Part shown: one piece after another, positions 19,189 to 28,035 of the stretch
Layout of the letters: each line of letters begins with the position of its first letter
Numbering within the stretch: the stretch's first letter is position 1
From: Rodentibacter caecimuris
GTDB taxonomy: Bacteria; Pseudomonadota; Gammaproteobacteria; Enterobacterales; Pasteurellaceae
DNA length: 64,000 nucleotides
Assembly: GCF_001019715.1 (NCBI RefSeq)
Contig: NZ_BBXJ01000001.1
Location: 372,001-436,000, forward strand
Direction: 5' to 3'
Made by a program: the position numbers and the translations under genes
The notes under the pieces: model-generated
What the model was told of the DNA's origin: nothing
What the model saw: only the letters and a program-made list of their open reading frames with translations
Databases searched by the model: none

Positions 19189-21350
19189 TAGTCACTCTTG
19201 CTCACTGTTGGATCCGCCCGATAAAATTCCCGTAAGGCACAATCAGGAGACTTATTGGTTTGTTGTGCTTTCTTATTTGCCTTAATTAACTGTTGCCAAA
19301 CATTAAAAGTATCCACCGCCACCGCATAATCATGCATATTATCCGGATTCGCCTCGCTGTTTTTATTGGTGTGCAAATCCCATAAGCGTTTGCGTAACCC
19401 TTCCGCTACTTCGCCACATTCCATAATAATGCCTAGCTCCGTATCCACCTGCATACTCCGCGTGTTCAGATTGGCTGAGCTGATGACAGTAAACACATCG
19501 TCCATAATAGTGACCTTGGAATGTACATAGACTTCCGCCGGTATCTCGTTGCCTTTGCTGTCTTTGTAACTATGTACGTAGTTGCCCTGTTCATCTTTCG
19601 GCATTAAGGTGCAAATATGCGCTTTAATGCCCGGCGTATCGCTGATTTTATAGCCTAATTCTTTGGTGAGGTTGGTTTCTTCTTGGCTTAATTCTTGATT
19701 TTCAATGAGATTTGCCTCTTGGTTATTTTGGTTTTTGGCTTTCTGTTCCCCTTGTTTTTTCTCCGCCTCTCGCTGTTTAGCTTTGATATCGGCAAGCTCT
19801 TTTTCAAGACGTTGAATTTCTTGTTCGTTGGCTTGATACTCCGCCTGCGCCGCTGCTTTTCCCTCCGGGGTAGGCGTTAGCCTTGCCTTATTATACAAAA
19901 TCGCTTGATTAACTTTGCGTTTGCCTAATTCCAGTTCCAGCTCTTGACGTTTAATCGCTCTCGCCACCCCCGGCATTACCTCTTGTTTGCCCAATAATTT
20001 AAACATTTCATTGGTGGTGTACGTGCCCTTGCCAATGCCTTCATCGGAAGAATTCGTTACGGTGAACCAGTGTATCGGCCCTTCAGCCCGTCCGCCACTT
20101 TTCAGTTTTTCCCAGTGGGCGATAAATTCCCGTACTAACGGTGGAAAACGAAAATACTGATTTTCGGTGTAAAGATAACTGGTGGTCTGTTTAATATTTT
20201 TTAAATAGACTTTCATAATGTCTTCGACATCCGGTTGGTCATAGGTACGCAGGATTTGTGCCATCAACAATTTACTCCCCTCAACCAGTGATGGATTAGG
20301 CGGATAATGTTCACGGGTCAATCCATTACGCTGTGCCGTTAAATTGGTCTCAACAGCATCACTACCCCATTGCGTATTATTTTTTCTATCCCAAGATTGA
20401 CAAAAGTTATGGTTAATATCCCATAAGACTTGTCCTGTTACGATACTGGAGACATCTTGAAGTGGTGTCTTGCTGTTTTTGCCTTGATTCGGCGCGGTAG
20501 TTTTTAGCGAATGCTCACCGGTATCCCAATAGTTATCTACCATGTTATGTTCTAACACAAAACCTACGGCAACGTCAGGTTTGTCATAATCAATTAACAC
20601 CGTTTTCTGATGGTGGGAAGGGGCGTATTTTAAGGCAACGTTATAAGAACCGTCCGGCAAGGTCGTATCTTTAAAGTTATGTTTTTGCCGGCGTTGAGCT
20701 TCTTCGGGTAATGTTTTGTCCTTATAATTATTTTCCTGTTTTGCTACCTTTCGATTTTTATAGATGAGATTTGTCCGTTGCGGTGATTTGGTAAATTCCA
20801 TCAATGTTTTATGTTTCTCTATTTCATCAATCATCCAATCATGATTGCTACTTTTAAAATTAACCAGTTCTTCATCTAACGCCCCCTCAATTGCATCATA
20901 CCACCAACGATCATAATCCTTTTGTTCCTGAGTTACGCCTTGGACGCTTTTTTTAAAGGCATCCGGTCGATACCCTAAATTGGCTTCCATTACCGTTTGT
21001 AGGTTTAAAGGCATACTCCATACCAAAATCCGAACTTTCACCCCTTCAAGGGCTTTTTGAATCAATAAATCACCAATACAAGGCGAGTGACCGTCCCGTT
21101 TAAAATGCATAGACGGCTGAAAGCCCCAAATCGCAATATCAATAGAGGATTTGGCATTTTCAATTCTGTTATGCAACTCTTCAAAGGCTTCTTTGCCGTT
21201 GACTAAAGCTTTAAAGGTCGCCGGCACCGGTTGGCTACGGGTTCCATTGTCAAATTTTTCCGCATTCTCTAAAAACCAACTAAAATTGATGGTCGAACAC
21301 AATTTATATTTCGTTGTGGGGACACGAATGATTTTACCGTTATCTGACAT
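19188..21350 (-). CDS. T6SS phospholipase D effector (Tle5-like)
   Basis: 720 residues with two HxKxxxxD catalytic motifs of the phospholipase D superfamily: HQKTVLID (H247, K249, D254) and HSKVTIMD (H610, K612, D617), the latter followed by SSANLNTRSMQVDTELG. Tle5 effectors hydrolyse phospholipids of competing cells. No signal peptide, as expected for VgrG-delivered cargo. Between the motifs, about residues 475-575, lies a charged coiled-coil insert (QRLEKELADIKAKQREAEKK) with Gln/Asn-rich sequence, unusual for the family as I know it. A 9-base gap separates it from vgrG upstream (AAGGAAAG site) and it overlaps the immunity gene downstream, giving a vgrG-effector-immunity operon. I noticed no uptake signal in the gene. 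Confidence 0.88.
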   Translation of the reverse strand: MSDNGKIIRVPTTKYKLCSTINFSWFLENAEKFDNGTRSQPVPATFKALVNGKEAFEELHNRIENAKSSIDIAIWGFQPSMHFKRDGHSPCIGDLLIQKALEGVKVRILVWSMPLNLQTVMEANLGYRPDAFKKSVQGVTQEQKDYDRWWYDAIEGALDEELVNFKSSNHDWMIDEIEKHKTLMEFTKSPQRTNLIYKNRKVAKQENNYKDKTLPEEAQRRQKHNFKDTTLPDGSYNVALKYAPSHHQKTVLIDYDKPDVAVGFVLEHNMVDNYWDTGEHSLKTTAPNQGKNSKTPLQDVSSIVTGQVLWDINHNFCQSWDRKNNTQWGSDAVETNLTAQRNGLTREHYPPNPSLVEGSKLLMAQILRTYDQPDVEDIMKVYLKNIKQTTSYLYTENQYFRFPPLVREFIAHWEKLKSGGRAEGPIHWFTVTNSSDEGIGKGTYTTNEMFKLLGKQEVMPGVARAIKRQELELELGKRKVNQAILYNKARLTPTPEGKAAAQAEYQANEQEIQRLEKELADIKAKQREAEKKQGEQKAKNQNNQEANLIENQELSQEETNLTKELGYKISDTPGIKAHICTLMPKDEQGNYVHSYKDSKGNEIPAEVYVHSKVTIMDDVFTVISSANLNTRSMQVDTELGIIMECGEVAEGLRKRLWDLHTNKNSEANPDNMHDYAVAVDTFNVWQQLIKANKKAQQTNKSPDCALREFYRADPTVSKSD

Positions 21351-21359
21351 ATTCTTTCC

Positions 21360-23777
21360 TTACTTGATTAGTCCTTTTACCAACGCATCATAAACTTTTG
21401 CAATATCTAAAACAGATTGGTGGTTGGTCTCGTCATATTGATAGAATCCCTCATTCATTAGTTCATCATTATTGCTCTCTTTTTCAAATGACTCAATCAT
21501 GGGAATTTCATAATTCAAACCGTTAACAAATCGAATTTCATATTTTTCAATATGCTCTTCATGAACAATTTCGATTTCCCCTTTATCATCTGTCACGCCT
21601 CGACCCAATTCCCGACCATCTGCATAAAGCGTGTAAGGCATGCCAATCAGCGGACGTTTAGTATGCGGCGATTGGAAAAACGTCAATCGCATTGGCGGTA
21701 ATGTGGCTGAATTCACTTCCGTATTAAAACGCGTCACATGTTCCAACTCGGTACTTTCCTGACAAAGTTCCCCCTCAATATACACATTCCCTATCAGCTC
21801 AATTCCCTCTCGGTTGATAACTATCGAACCGCCCGGGCCACTGATTTCTACCGTTTCGTAACCCTCTAAATCAAATTGTTCGCAGATTTGCTCAAACAGT
21901 TCGCCCGCCTGCCAACTGCCGTTTTGCGCGATGTCGATGTTGAGTTCATTGCCGACGTGGATGATGGTGTCGCCATGTACATTGACATAACGGTTGTTAT
22001 TGATGTTAAGGAGGTCATCTTGTTCCACTTTGGTGAGGCGGTTGCGTCCGATGTGGTTGGTTTGGTCTCGGTTGACGGTTAAGGCTTCGTCTTGATTGAC
22101 GCTTTCCGTGCGGTTGTTGCCGATGTGGACGGTTTCATTTCGGTTCACTTGTTCGGTGCGGTTATGCCCGATTTGGGTGGTTTCGTCGTGTTTGACGAGG
22201 TGGTTGAGGTCTTTTTCGGCGTGGATAAAAATCTCTTCTTGTCCGTTTTCGTCTTCAAAACGCAGTTCGTTAAAGCCGTTACCTTTGTGACTTTTGGATT
22301 TTATTGTGGTGCGGGTTTTATGTTCCGGTAGTTTATAGGGCGGTTCGGTGGTGCTGTGATAGGTGCGCCCCACCACTATCGGTTGGTCGGGGTCGCCGTT
22401 GAGGTATTTGACCAGCACTTCATCGCCGATTCGCGGTATCATCATATTACCGTATTGCACACCCGCCCAGCCTTGAATCACCCGTATCCAGCAAGAGCTG
22501 TGTTCGTCTCCGTTGCTCCGTCTGTCCCACGGGAAGTGTAGTTTAACCCGTCCCCATTCGTCACAGTAGATTTCTTCGCCTTCAGGGCCGACCACATGCG
22601 CCACTTGGGTGCCACGAATAATCGGGCGGGGTTTTGGCGGGCTGCGCCAAGGTTTGTGATGAGGGATGAGGAATAGGGTGTTTTCGTAATGGTTGCCACT
22701 TTTTGAGGGTTCGTCTTCAACCGTTTCCCGTTCTATCGCATCTTCCTCTAATACGCCGATTTGGCTTCCCCTATGTTCGACACGTACGACTAACCATGCT
22801 TGGTTGAATGTCGGTGAGTGGTGTCCTTCGAGGCGAAAACCATAACCGGGGATGACGCGCATATCATCTCCCGTAGCCTGTGCCGTTTCTGACTGCGCCA
22901 GTTCGGCTTCCAGACGATAACGGCTAAAGGGGTTGCCTTGTTCGTCCCGTTTGTATCGACCAGGGTAATCGTAGTGTTCATAAACTCGCGCAGAATTGAC
23001 CGCACTTTGGGACGATTTAGGTGAGGAAGAACCGTTTGGGGCAGCAGATTGAGCGGTATGTTGATGTTCTAAATTGTAGTTAGGATTTAAAAAGGTGTAA
23101 TCACGGAGGGTTTGCCGGGAGGCAGTCATTTTTCGATGGTATTCAAACTGCCAAAGACTGGCAAAAGGGCGCTCGCCTGCCGGGTTGGCGTTATAGGTCA
23201 AGGTGCCTAAAATGGGCGAAGACCGACTTTGATGGGCAAAACATAATTCGTGGCTGTCGGCATCATGTTTGAAATAATAATACCAACCTTCTTCCGCCGC
23301 CAAGCGTTCAATAAAGGCGACATCCGTTTCCCGATATTGTACGCAATATTCCCGTTCCCAATCCGACGGTAACGGTTCAACGGTGACTTTTTCCACCCGA
23401 TTTTTTTGCAACAACGTGCGGATGATTTTTTCGCTGTTTTGATGTTGGAAAATACGGCTGTCCGACTGCAACCCCGCCCGCACCAATGTCGGCTCTACCA
23501 CCATGTTATAATGCGTGCGCACAAAGCCTGTTTTACCTAACCCGAATCCTGTGACAATCCCGTTCACATAGCGTACCGCTTTATCCCCCTGCCAAAAGGT
23601 GAAAGTGACCGGTTTATCCATCAGTGCCGAAAAAGGAATATTCGGGTCAAAACTGGATAACATCAGTTCTAAACGAAAGGGCTCGGAAAGCCCTTCGGTT
23701 AACTGAAAACTCACTACATCAAAAGGGTATTTATCGCTGGAATCAAGGGTGTAGCGGTAGTTGGATTGGGTTGCCAT
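21360..23777 (-). CDS. vgrG: VgrG spike protein of a type VI secretion system
   Basis: Forms the trimeric tip of the T6SS tube and carries effectors. 805 residues. The gp27-like region starts YRYTLDSSDKYPFDVVSFQL and includes the phage-late-control motif RETDVAFIERLAAEEGWYYYF. The gp5-like OB domain has HVVGPEGEEIYCDEWGRVK and HFPWDRRSNGDEHSSCWIRV. A repeated VNRNETVHIGNNRTESVNQD-type segment forms the beta-helix needle. After it, about residues 690-805, is an extra domain (MRLTFFQSPHTKRPLIGMPY, LYADGRELGRGVTDDKGEIE) that looks like a transthyretin-type adaptor, then an acidic tail. An uptake signal near 23000 lies within it. No other T6SS genes are in the window, so this is a satellite cargo locus. 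Confidence 0.96.
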   Translation of the reverse strand: MATQSNYRYTLDSSDKYPFDVVSFQLTEGLSEPFRLELMLSSFDPNIPFSALMDKPVTFTFWQGDKAVRYVNGIVTGFGLGKTGFVRTHYNMVVEPTLVRAGLQSDSRIFQHQNSEKIIRTLLQKNRVEKVTVEPLPSDWEREYCVQYRETDVAFIERLAAEEGWYYYFKHDADSHELCFAHQSRSSPILGTLTYNANPAGERPFASLWQFEYHRKMTASRQTLRDYTFLNPNYNLEHQHTAQSAAPNGSSSPKSSQSAVNSARVYEHYDYPGRYKRDEQGNPFSRYRLEAELAQSETAQATGDDMRVIPGYGFRLEGHHSPTFNQAWLVVRVEHRGSQIGVLEEDAIERETVEDEPSKSGNHYENTLFLIPHHKPWRSPPKPRPIIRGTQVAHVVGPEGEEIYCDEWGRVKLHFPWDRRSNGDEHSSCWIRVIQGWAGVQYGNMMIPRIGDEVLVKYLNGDPDQPIVVGRTYHSTTEPPYKLPEHKTRTTIKSKSHKGNGFNELRFEDENGQEEIFIHAEKDLNHLVKHDETTQIGHNRTEQVNRNETVHIGNNRTESVNQDEALTVNRDQTNHIGRNRLTKVEQDDLLNINNNRYVNVHGDTIIHVGNELNIDIAQNGSWQAGELFEQICEQFDLEGYETVEISGPGGSIVINREGIELIGNVYIEGELCQESTELEHVTRFNTEVNSATLPPMRLTFFQSPHTKRPLIGMPYTLYADGRELGRGVTDDKGEIEIVHEEHIEKYEIRFVNGLNYEIPMIESFEKESNNDELMNEGFYQYDETNHQSVLDIAKVYDALVKGLIK

Positions 23778-23903
23778 AAATCATCCTTTATTTAGTACAA
23801 AACGTTGCTAGTATAAGATAAATATGTTTATTTTGCACACAACTGTTACACCATATCAAAAAATCAGCTTAGTTTTAACCGCACTTTCATTCCCAACGAT
23901 AAA

Positions 23904-23919
23904 ACGCAAACGTTTCCCT
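23904..23919 (+). promoter_or_regulatory. PurR operator (PUR box) and promoter of the purine permease
   Basis: ACGCAAACGTTTCCCT fits the PurR consensus ACGCAAACGTTTNCNT, including the central CG. A TATAAT -10 follows at 23936-23941, so the operator overlaps the -35 region and would repress. The start codon is at 23971. The box supports a purine substrate for the downstream permease. An uptake signal lies just upstream, near 23880. Confidence 0.85.
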
Positions 23920-23970
23920 TTGTTGTGCTTTAGCGTATAATCCGCGCTTTCTTTTACATAAGGATCCAAT

Positions 23971-25278
23971 ATGAATAACCAACTCCTCTACTCCGTTGAA
24001 GATAAACCGCCTTTTGGATTGAGTTTATTGCTCGCCGCACAACATTTATTGGCTGCACTTGGGGGAATTATTGCCGTACCTTTGGTGATCGGCAATGTAT
24101 TAAAATTATCCACCGAGGACACCATTACTTTAGTAAACGCTGCCTTGTTAATTTCCGGTGTGGTAACGGTGATTCAGTGTCAAGGATTAGGCCCGATTGG
24201 TATTCGCTTACCCAGTGTGATGGGAACCAGTTTTACCTTTGTTGCCGCCGCATTGGCAATCGGCTTTAGCGATTATGGCGTAGCAGGCATTCTGGGCGCG
24301 TCTTTGGTCGGTTCTTTAGTGATGATTATCGGCAGTTTTTTTATGCCTTATATCCGTAAACTTTTTCCACCAATTGTAACCGGTACTGTCGTGATGATGA
24401 TTGGCTTGAGCCTAATTCCCGTTGCTGTGGATTGGTTTGCCGGCGGTCAGCGTGGCGATGCCAACTACGCCACACCGGAAAATTTAATGATGGCAACCTT
24501 TGTGTTAATTATCGTTGTTGCTTTAGTTCAATGGGGTAAAGGGATCTTTTCTGCTGCGGCTATCGTGATTGGCATGATGATGGGTTATGCCCTCTGCTTA
24601 GCACTGGGCTGGGTTGATTTTTCAGGTGTATCGAACGCACAAACCTTTGCGGTTCCGCAACCGCTCCACTTTGGACTTGCCTTTCCAATTTCCGGCATTA
24701 TCGGTATGTCTATCGCTTATTTGGTTACTATTGTTGAATCTAGCGGTAACTTTCTTGCATTGGGTAACGCAACAAAAACCGAAATTACCGGCAAACATTT
24801 ACGTGGCGGGGTATTGGCGGACGGTTTAGGCTCTGCCTTGGCGGCGATAATGTCCACCACACCGTTTTCTTCTTTCTCACAAAACATCGGGGTAATTTCG
24901 CTAACCGGTGTCGCAAGTCGCCATGTGGTCGCATTAACCGGTGTGTTATTAGCATTAGCAGGGTTATTTCCTGTATTTGGTGCATTAATCGTCTCTATTC
25001 CACTACCGGTACTCGGTGGCGCAGGCTTAATGATGTTCGCCATGATTATTGCTGCGGGAATTCAAATGTTGGATAAAGTGGAACGTAGCAAACGTAACGG
25101 GTTAATTATTGCTATTTCAATAGGTTGCGGCTTAGCGGTTACCACCCGTCCGGAACTGCTTGATAAACTACCGCACTTTTTCAAAGAGGTATTGGGTTCG
25201 GGTATAACGGTTGGTTCATTATTGGCATTAATATTGAATTTAATTTTGCCGGAAGATAAGCAAATCACAAAAGAGTAA
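23971..25278 (+). CDS. NCS2-family purine (xanthine/uric acid-type) permease
   Basis: 435-residue nucleobase:cation symporter-2 family protein with 12-14 hydrophobic segments. Features: QHLLAALGGIIAVPLVIG in the first helix, RLPSVMGTSFTFVAAALAI, and the substrate-site segment IVESSGNFLALGNATKTEI followed by RGGVLADGLGSALAAIMSTT. These are closer to xanthine/uric acid carriers than to uracil permeases. The PurR box directly upstream agrees with a purine substrate. AAGGATCC gives the ribosome site. Monocistronic, ending at a strong hairpin. The exact substrate (xanthine, guanine/hypoxanthine or urate) cannot be read from sequence. Confidence 0.88.
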   Translation: MNNQLLYSVEDKPPFGLSLLLAAQHLLAALGGIIAVPLVIGNVLKLSTEDTITLVNAALLISGVVTVIQCQGLGPIGIRLPSVMGTSFTFVAAALAIGFSDYGVAGILGASLVGSLVMIIGSFFMPYIRKLFPPIVTGTVVMMIGLSLIPVAVDWFAGGQRGDANYATPENLMMATFVLIIVVALVQWGKGIFSAAAIVIGMMMGYALCLALGWVDFSGVSNAQTFAVPQPLHFGLAFPISGIIGMSIAYLVTIVESSGNFLALGNATKTEITGKHLRGGVLADGLGSALAAIMSTTPFSSFSQNIGVISLTGVASRHVVALTGVLLALAGLFPVFGALIVSIPLPVLGGAGLMMFAMIIAAGIQMLDKVERSKRNGLIIAISIGCGLAVTTRPELLDKLPHFFKEVLGSGITVGSLLALILNLILPEDKQITKE

Positions 25279-25288
25279 TGAGAGAAAG

Positions 25289-25325
25289 AACACGCAATGA
25301 TACTAGGCAACAATGCGTGTTTTTT
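25289..25325 (+). terminator. Intrinsic terminator of the purine permease gene
   Basis: AACACGCA and TGCGTGTT form an 8-base stem followed by TTTTT. Unlike most terminators here it is not made from uptake signals. Confidence 0.82.
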
Positions 25326-25339
25326 GAATCTGTGAGGAT

Positions 25340-25804
25340 TCATACCACAGGTTTTTGGCGATAAAAAATCAATCCGGGCAACGCAAGCCCAAAAACCAGC
25401 GCCCCTAAAATAAAGGCGGTGTTAATAAATGAGCTGATCATTTGCTCCAAAAGTGCATGAGAATAACCATAGTGATGAATTTGTACTATCGAAATCATCG
25501 CTTTATAAGCATGCACGCCCGGAATCATTGGAATGATCGCTGCTACCGTAAATGCCTTTGGATGTGCCAAATAACGGTGTGATAAGTGCACGCCAATAAA
25601 GCCTATAACACAAGTGGCAAAAAAAGTTGCAAATACAATGGGTACATTAATATGCAAGAGTAATGTGCGTGTTACATGCCCCAAAGCCCCTAAAATCGCA
25701 CAATATTTTAGTGCCTTAGGCGGTACATTAAATGCTAAAGCAAACCCAATCGCAGGAATGGCAGCAAAGGCCATATCATCAAGCAAACTCAATAGAAACA
25801 TCAT
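25340..25804 (-). CDS. yjjB: YjjB-like exporter subunit (ThrE C-terminal half)
   Basis: 154-residue membrane protein with about five hydrophobic segments, matching the C-terminal (DUF3815) half of ThrE-type exporters. PMIPGVHAYKAMISIVQ is the characteristic Pro-Gly loop. In E. coli YjjP and YjjB together export succinate; related ThrE proteins export threonine and serine. It starts one base after the yjjP stop, so the two are translated together. Loss of either half would be expected to inactivate the exporter. Confidence 0.88.
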   Translation of the reverse strand: MMFLLSLLDDMAFAAIPAIGFALAFNVPPKALKYCAILGALGHVTRTLLLHINVPIVFATFFATCVIGFIGVHLSHRYLAHPKAFTVAAIIPMIPGVHAYKAMISIVQIHHYGYSHALLEQMISSFINTAFILGALVFGLALPGLIFYRQKPVV

Positions 25805-25805
25805 C

Positions 25806-26588
25806 TTAATGCCCCCATGTCGTGATATGTAACATACTCAATGCCAACACAATGCCAAGACAAGCACCGAAAGTCAGAACCGTCGCAATTGTCCAACGCC
25901 CTAACCCCATATTGACATAGCCTTTTAAAATATCTGCCAACGAATTAATTAAGGGGAATCCCGGCACAAGCAACAACACACTGGACGCTAAGGCAATTTG
26001 CGGATCATTTCCCCATTGATATTTCAAACTGACACCGGAAATGAGGGAAGCTACAAACGCAGTAATCGCAAAAACAATCGCCGGATTATAATGATATTTT
26101 GATAATTCTTGCCGAACAAACATCGCCACGGCGGAAGCCAAAAAAGTTATCAGGCAAATCAGCCAATCTCCTCCCGATAAATGTGCAAAAGAGGCACAAG
26201 ATAAGCCAATCATCGGCACCACTAAAGCACGGTGATACTTTAAGGGATTTAAATTATCCAGTTTCTTTTGTGCCAGATCCAAATTGTATAATTTATGCTC
26301 TACCGCAATTACAATACGCTGAACTTCGGTCACCATTTGCATATTGATCCCTTTATCGGTATTTTTTCGTACCGTGGTAATGCAATGATGGTTGGAGAGC
26401 GTTGTAATCACCACCGCATTTGCCGTAAGGGCACATTCTACACTTTCCACGCCAAGAGCAATCCCTAAACGTTGTGCCATTTGCACCACCACCGCACTTT
26501 CCGCCCCATGCTGTAACAACAATAATGCCGTTTGCACACAAGCCCGCGTGACTCCCCGTTGATACGCTTGTTCCATCATCATCCTCAT
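25806..26588 (-). CDS. yjjP: YjjP-like exporter subunit (ThrE N-terminal half)
   Basis: 260 residues. A soluble N-terminal region (RACVQTALLLLQHGAESAVV, residues about 14-33; TTLSNHHCITTVRKNTDKGI) and five membrane segments match E. coli YjjP closely, including the SSVLLLVPGFPLINSLADI loop. It partners the adjacent YjjB in dicarboxylate or amino acid export. Four in-frame ATGs occur within the first five codons (26588, 26582, 26579, 26576). The last, MEQAYQRG, has GAGG at suitable spacing and fits E. coli YjjP best. Confidence 0.88.
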   Translation of the reverse strand: MRMMMEQAYQRGVTRACVQTALLLLQHGAESAVVVQMAQRLGIALGVESVECALTANAVVITTLSNHHCITTVRKNTDKGINMQMVTEVQRIVIAVEHKLYNLDLAQKKLDNLNPLKYHRALVVPMIGLSCASFAHLSGGDWLICLITFLASAVAMFVRQELSKYHYNPAIVFAITAFVASLISGVSLKYQWGNDPQIALASSVLLLVPGFPLINSLADILKGYVNMGLGRWTIATVLTFGACLGIVLALSMLHITTWGH

Positions 26589-26642
26589 AGCTAAAATTAA
26601 TTGGATGAATTATAGATAGCTTGATAAAAAACGGTGAAAAAA

Positions 26643-26687
26643 CAAACCGCACTTATGATCCAAATCAAAAGTGCGGTAAGGTTTTTG
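26643..26687 (-). terminator. Uptake-signal-pair terminator of yfjD
   Basis: ACCGCACTT and AAGTGCGGT face each other with a 14-base loop, just downstream of the yfjD stop on the minus strand and followed by T-rich sequence on that strand (GTTTGTTTTTTC). Confidence 0.75.
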
Positions 26688-26693
26688 TTCGTT

Positions 26694-27956
26694 TTAGTGT
26701 TTAACGACTTTAGCCTGCTTAATCATATTATCTGCCACCTCAAGAATGGTGATTTGCAAACCTTCGATTTCACAAACCGCCCCCTCATCAGGGATTTCCT
26801 CAAGGTGCTCTAGAATTAATCCGTTGAAAGTGCGGGCATCTTCGGTATCCAATCCCCAACCAAACATTTTATTCAGATCCCGAAGGTTGGCTGAGCCGTC
26901 AATAATGATTGAACCGTCAGATTGCTGGGTTACTTCCTCGTGAATACTCGGTGCGGTGGAAGTAGTAAAATCACCAACAATTTCTTCCAAAATATCCTCT
27001 AGTGTAACCAAGCCTTTAATATCACCGTATTCATCTACCACAAGTCCAATGCGCTCTTTATTCGCACGGAAATTAGCCAATTGTGTTTTTAGCGGTGTCC
27101 CTTCCGGAATAAAATACACTTCGTCCGTCGCACGAATAAGCGTTTCTTTGGTAAATTCATTTTTTTCGAGTAATAATCGGAACGCTTCACGAACACGCAG
27201 AATACCAAGTACATTTTTATCAAGACTGCCTTTATACAACACTACGCGATTATGTGCCGCATGATTAAGCTGACGCATAATGGCTTTCCAGTCGTCATCA
27301 ATATCAATACCGCCAATTTCATTGCGCGGCACCATAATATCGTCCACAGTGACGGTTTCCATATCCAAAATAGACAGCAACATTTGCGGGTGCTGTTCGC
27401 CCGGTGTCGCTTCTCCCGCTTCACTCACGATACTCCGTAGCTCTTCACTGCTGATTACCTGTTTTTGCATTTCCGGTTTTAGTCCCATCATTTTCATTAA
27501 CAGCGTGGTAAATAAATTCATAAACCACACAACCGGATAGAAAATCTTAAGCAAAAAATTCAAAATATGGCTAGACAAAAAAGCCACTTTTTCAGGATGA
27601 AGTGCTGCCACTGTTTTAGGGAAAATTTCAGAAAATACAAGCATCACGAAAGTCAATAATCCCGTTGCAATGGCGACACCAGCATCACCGTAAAGGCGCA
27701 TTCCAATCATCGTCGCAATTGCTGACGCACTAATATTTACCAGGTTATTAAAGATAAGAATAAAGCTCAATAATGTGTCGGGCTTTTCTAATAACTTCTC
27801 TGCTTTTTGTGCGCCTTTGTTACCTTGCTCGGCAAGATAACGCATTCGATATTTATTCAAAGAAAGTAAGCCGGTTTCGGAGCTTGAGAAGTAAGCGGAT
27901 AAAACTAAACAGATAACGAGTGTAATAAATAACGTACTAAGGGGAATACTGTCCAA
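26694..27956 (-). CDS. yfjD: HlyC/CorC-family (CNNM-like) membrane transporter YfjD
   Basis: 420 residues. An N-terminal DUF21 (CNNM transmembrane) domain with YFSSSETGLLSLNKYRMRYL and several hydrophobic segments is followed by a CBS pair (VDDIMVPRNEIGGIDIDD; RIGLVVDEYGDIKGLVTLED) and a C-terminal CorC_HlyC domain. The family is linked to Mg/Co efflux or Na-coupled transport; function in Pasteurellaceae is not established. Next to ypjD and ffh, as in E. coli and H. influenzae. A second, cytosolic paralogue (CorC) is at 46262. Confidence 0.93.
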   Translation of the reverse strand: MDSIPLSTLFITLVICLVLSAYFSSSETGLLSLNKYRMRYLAEQGNKGAQKAEKLLEKPDTLLSFILIFNNLVNISASAIATMIGMRLYGDAGVAIATGLLTFVMLVFSEIFPKTVAALHPEKVAFLSSHILNFLLKIFYPVVWFMNLFTTLLMKMMGLKPEMQKQVISSEELRSIVSEAGEATPGEQHPQMLLSILDMETVTVDDIMVPRNEIGGIDIDDDWKAIMRQLNHAAHNRVVLYKGSLDKNVLGILRVREAFRLLLEKNEFTKETLIRATDEVYFIPEGTPLKTQLANFRANKERIGLVVDEYGDIKGLVTLEDILEEIVGDFTTSTAPSIHEEVTQQSDGSIIIDGSANLRDLNKMFGWGLDTEDARTFNGLILEHLEEIPDEGAVCEIEGLQITILEVADNMIKQAKVVKH

Positions 27957-28035
27957 GGGAAAATCCTTTTATTAGTTAAACAGGAGTTGGATAAAAAACC
28001 AACGATAAAGGCGAACCTCTGCCCGCCCTTATTGA

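Noticed and set aside
21876-22541. Overlapping plus-strand frames in vgrG
   Set aside because: Antisense shadows of the needle repeats and OB domain; no start signals.
18028-23777. Mobile element borders around the T6SS island
   Set aside because: No integrase, transposase, tRNA or flanking direct repeats seen; gain by homologous recombination or transformation is more likely.
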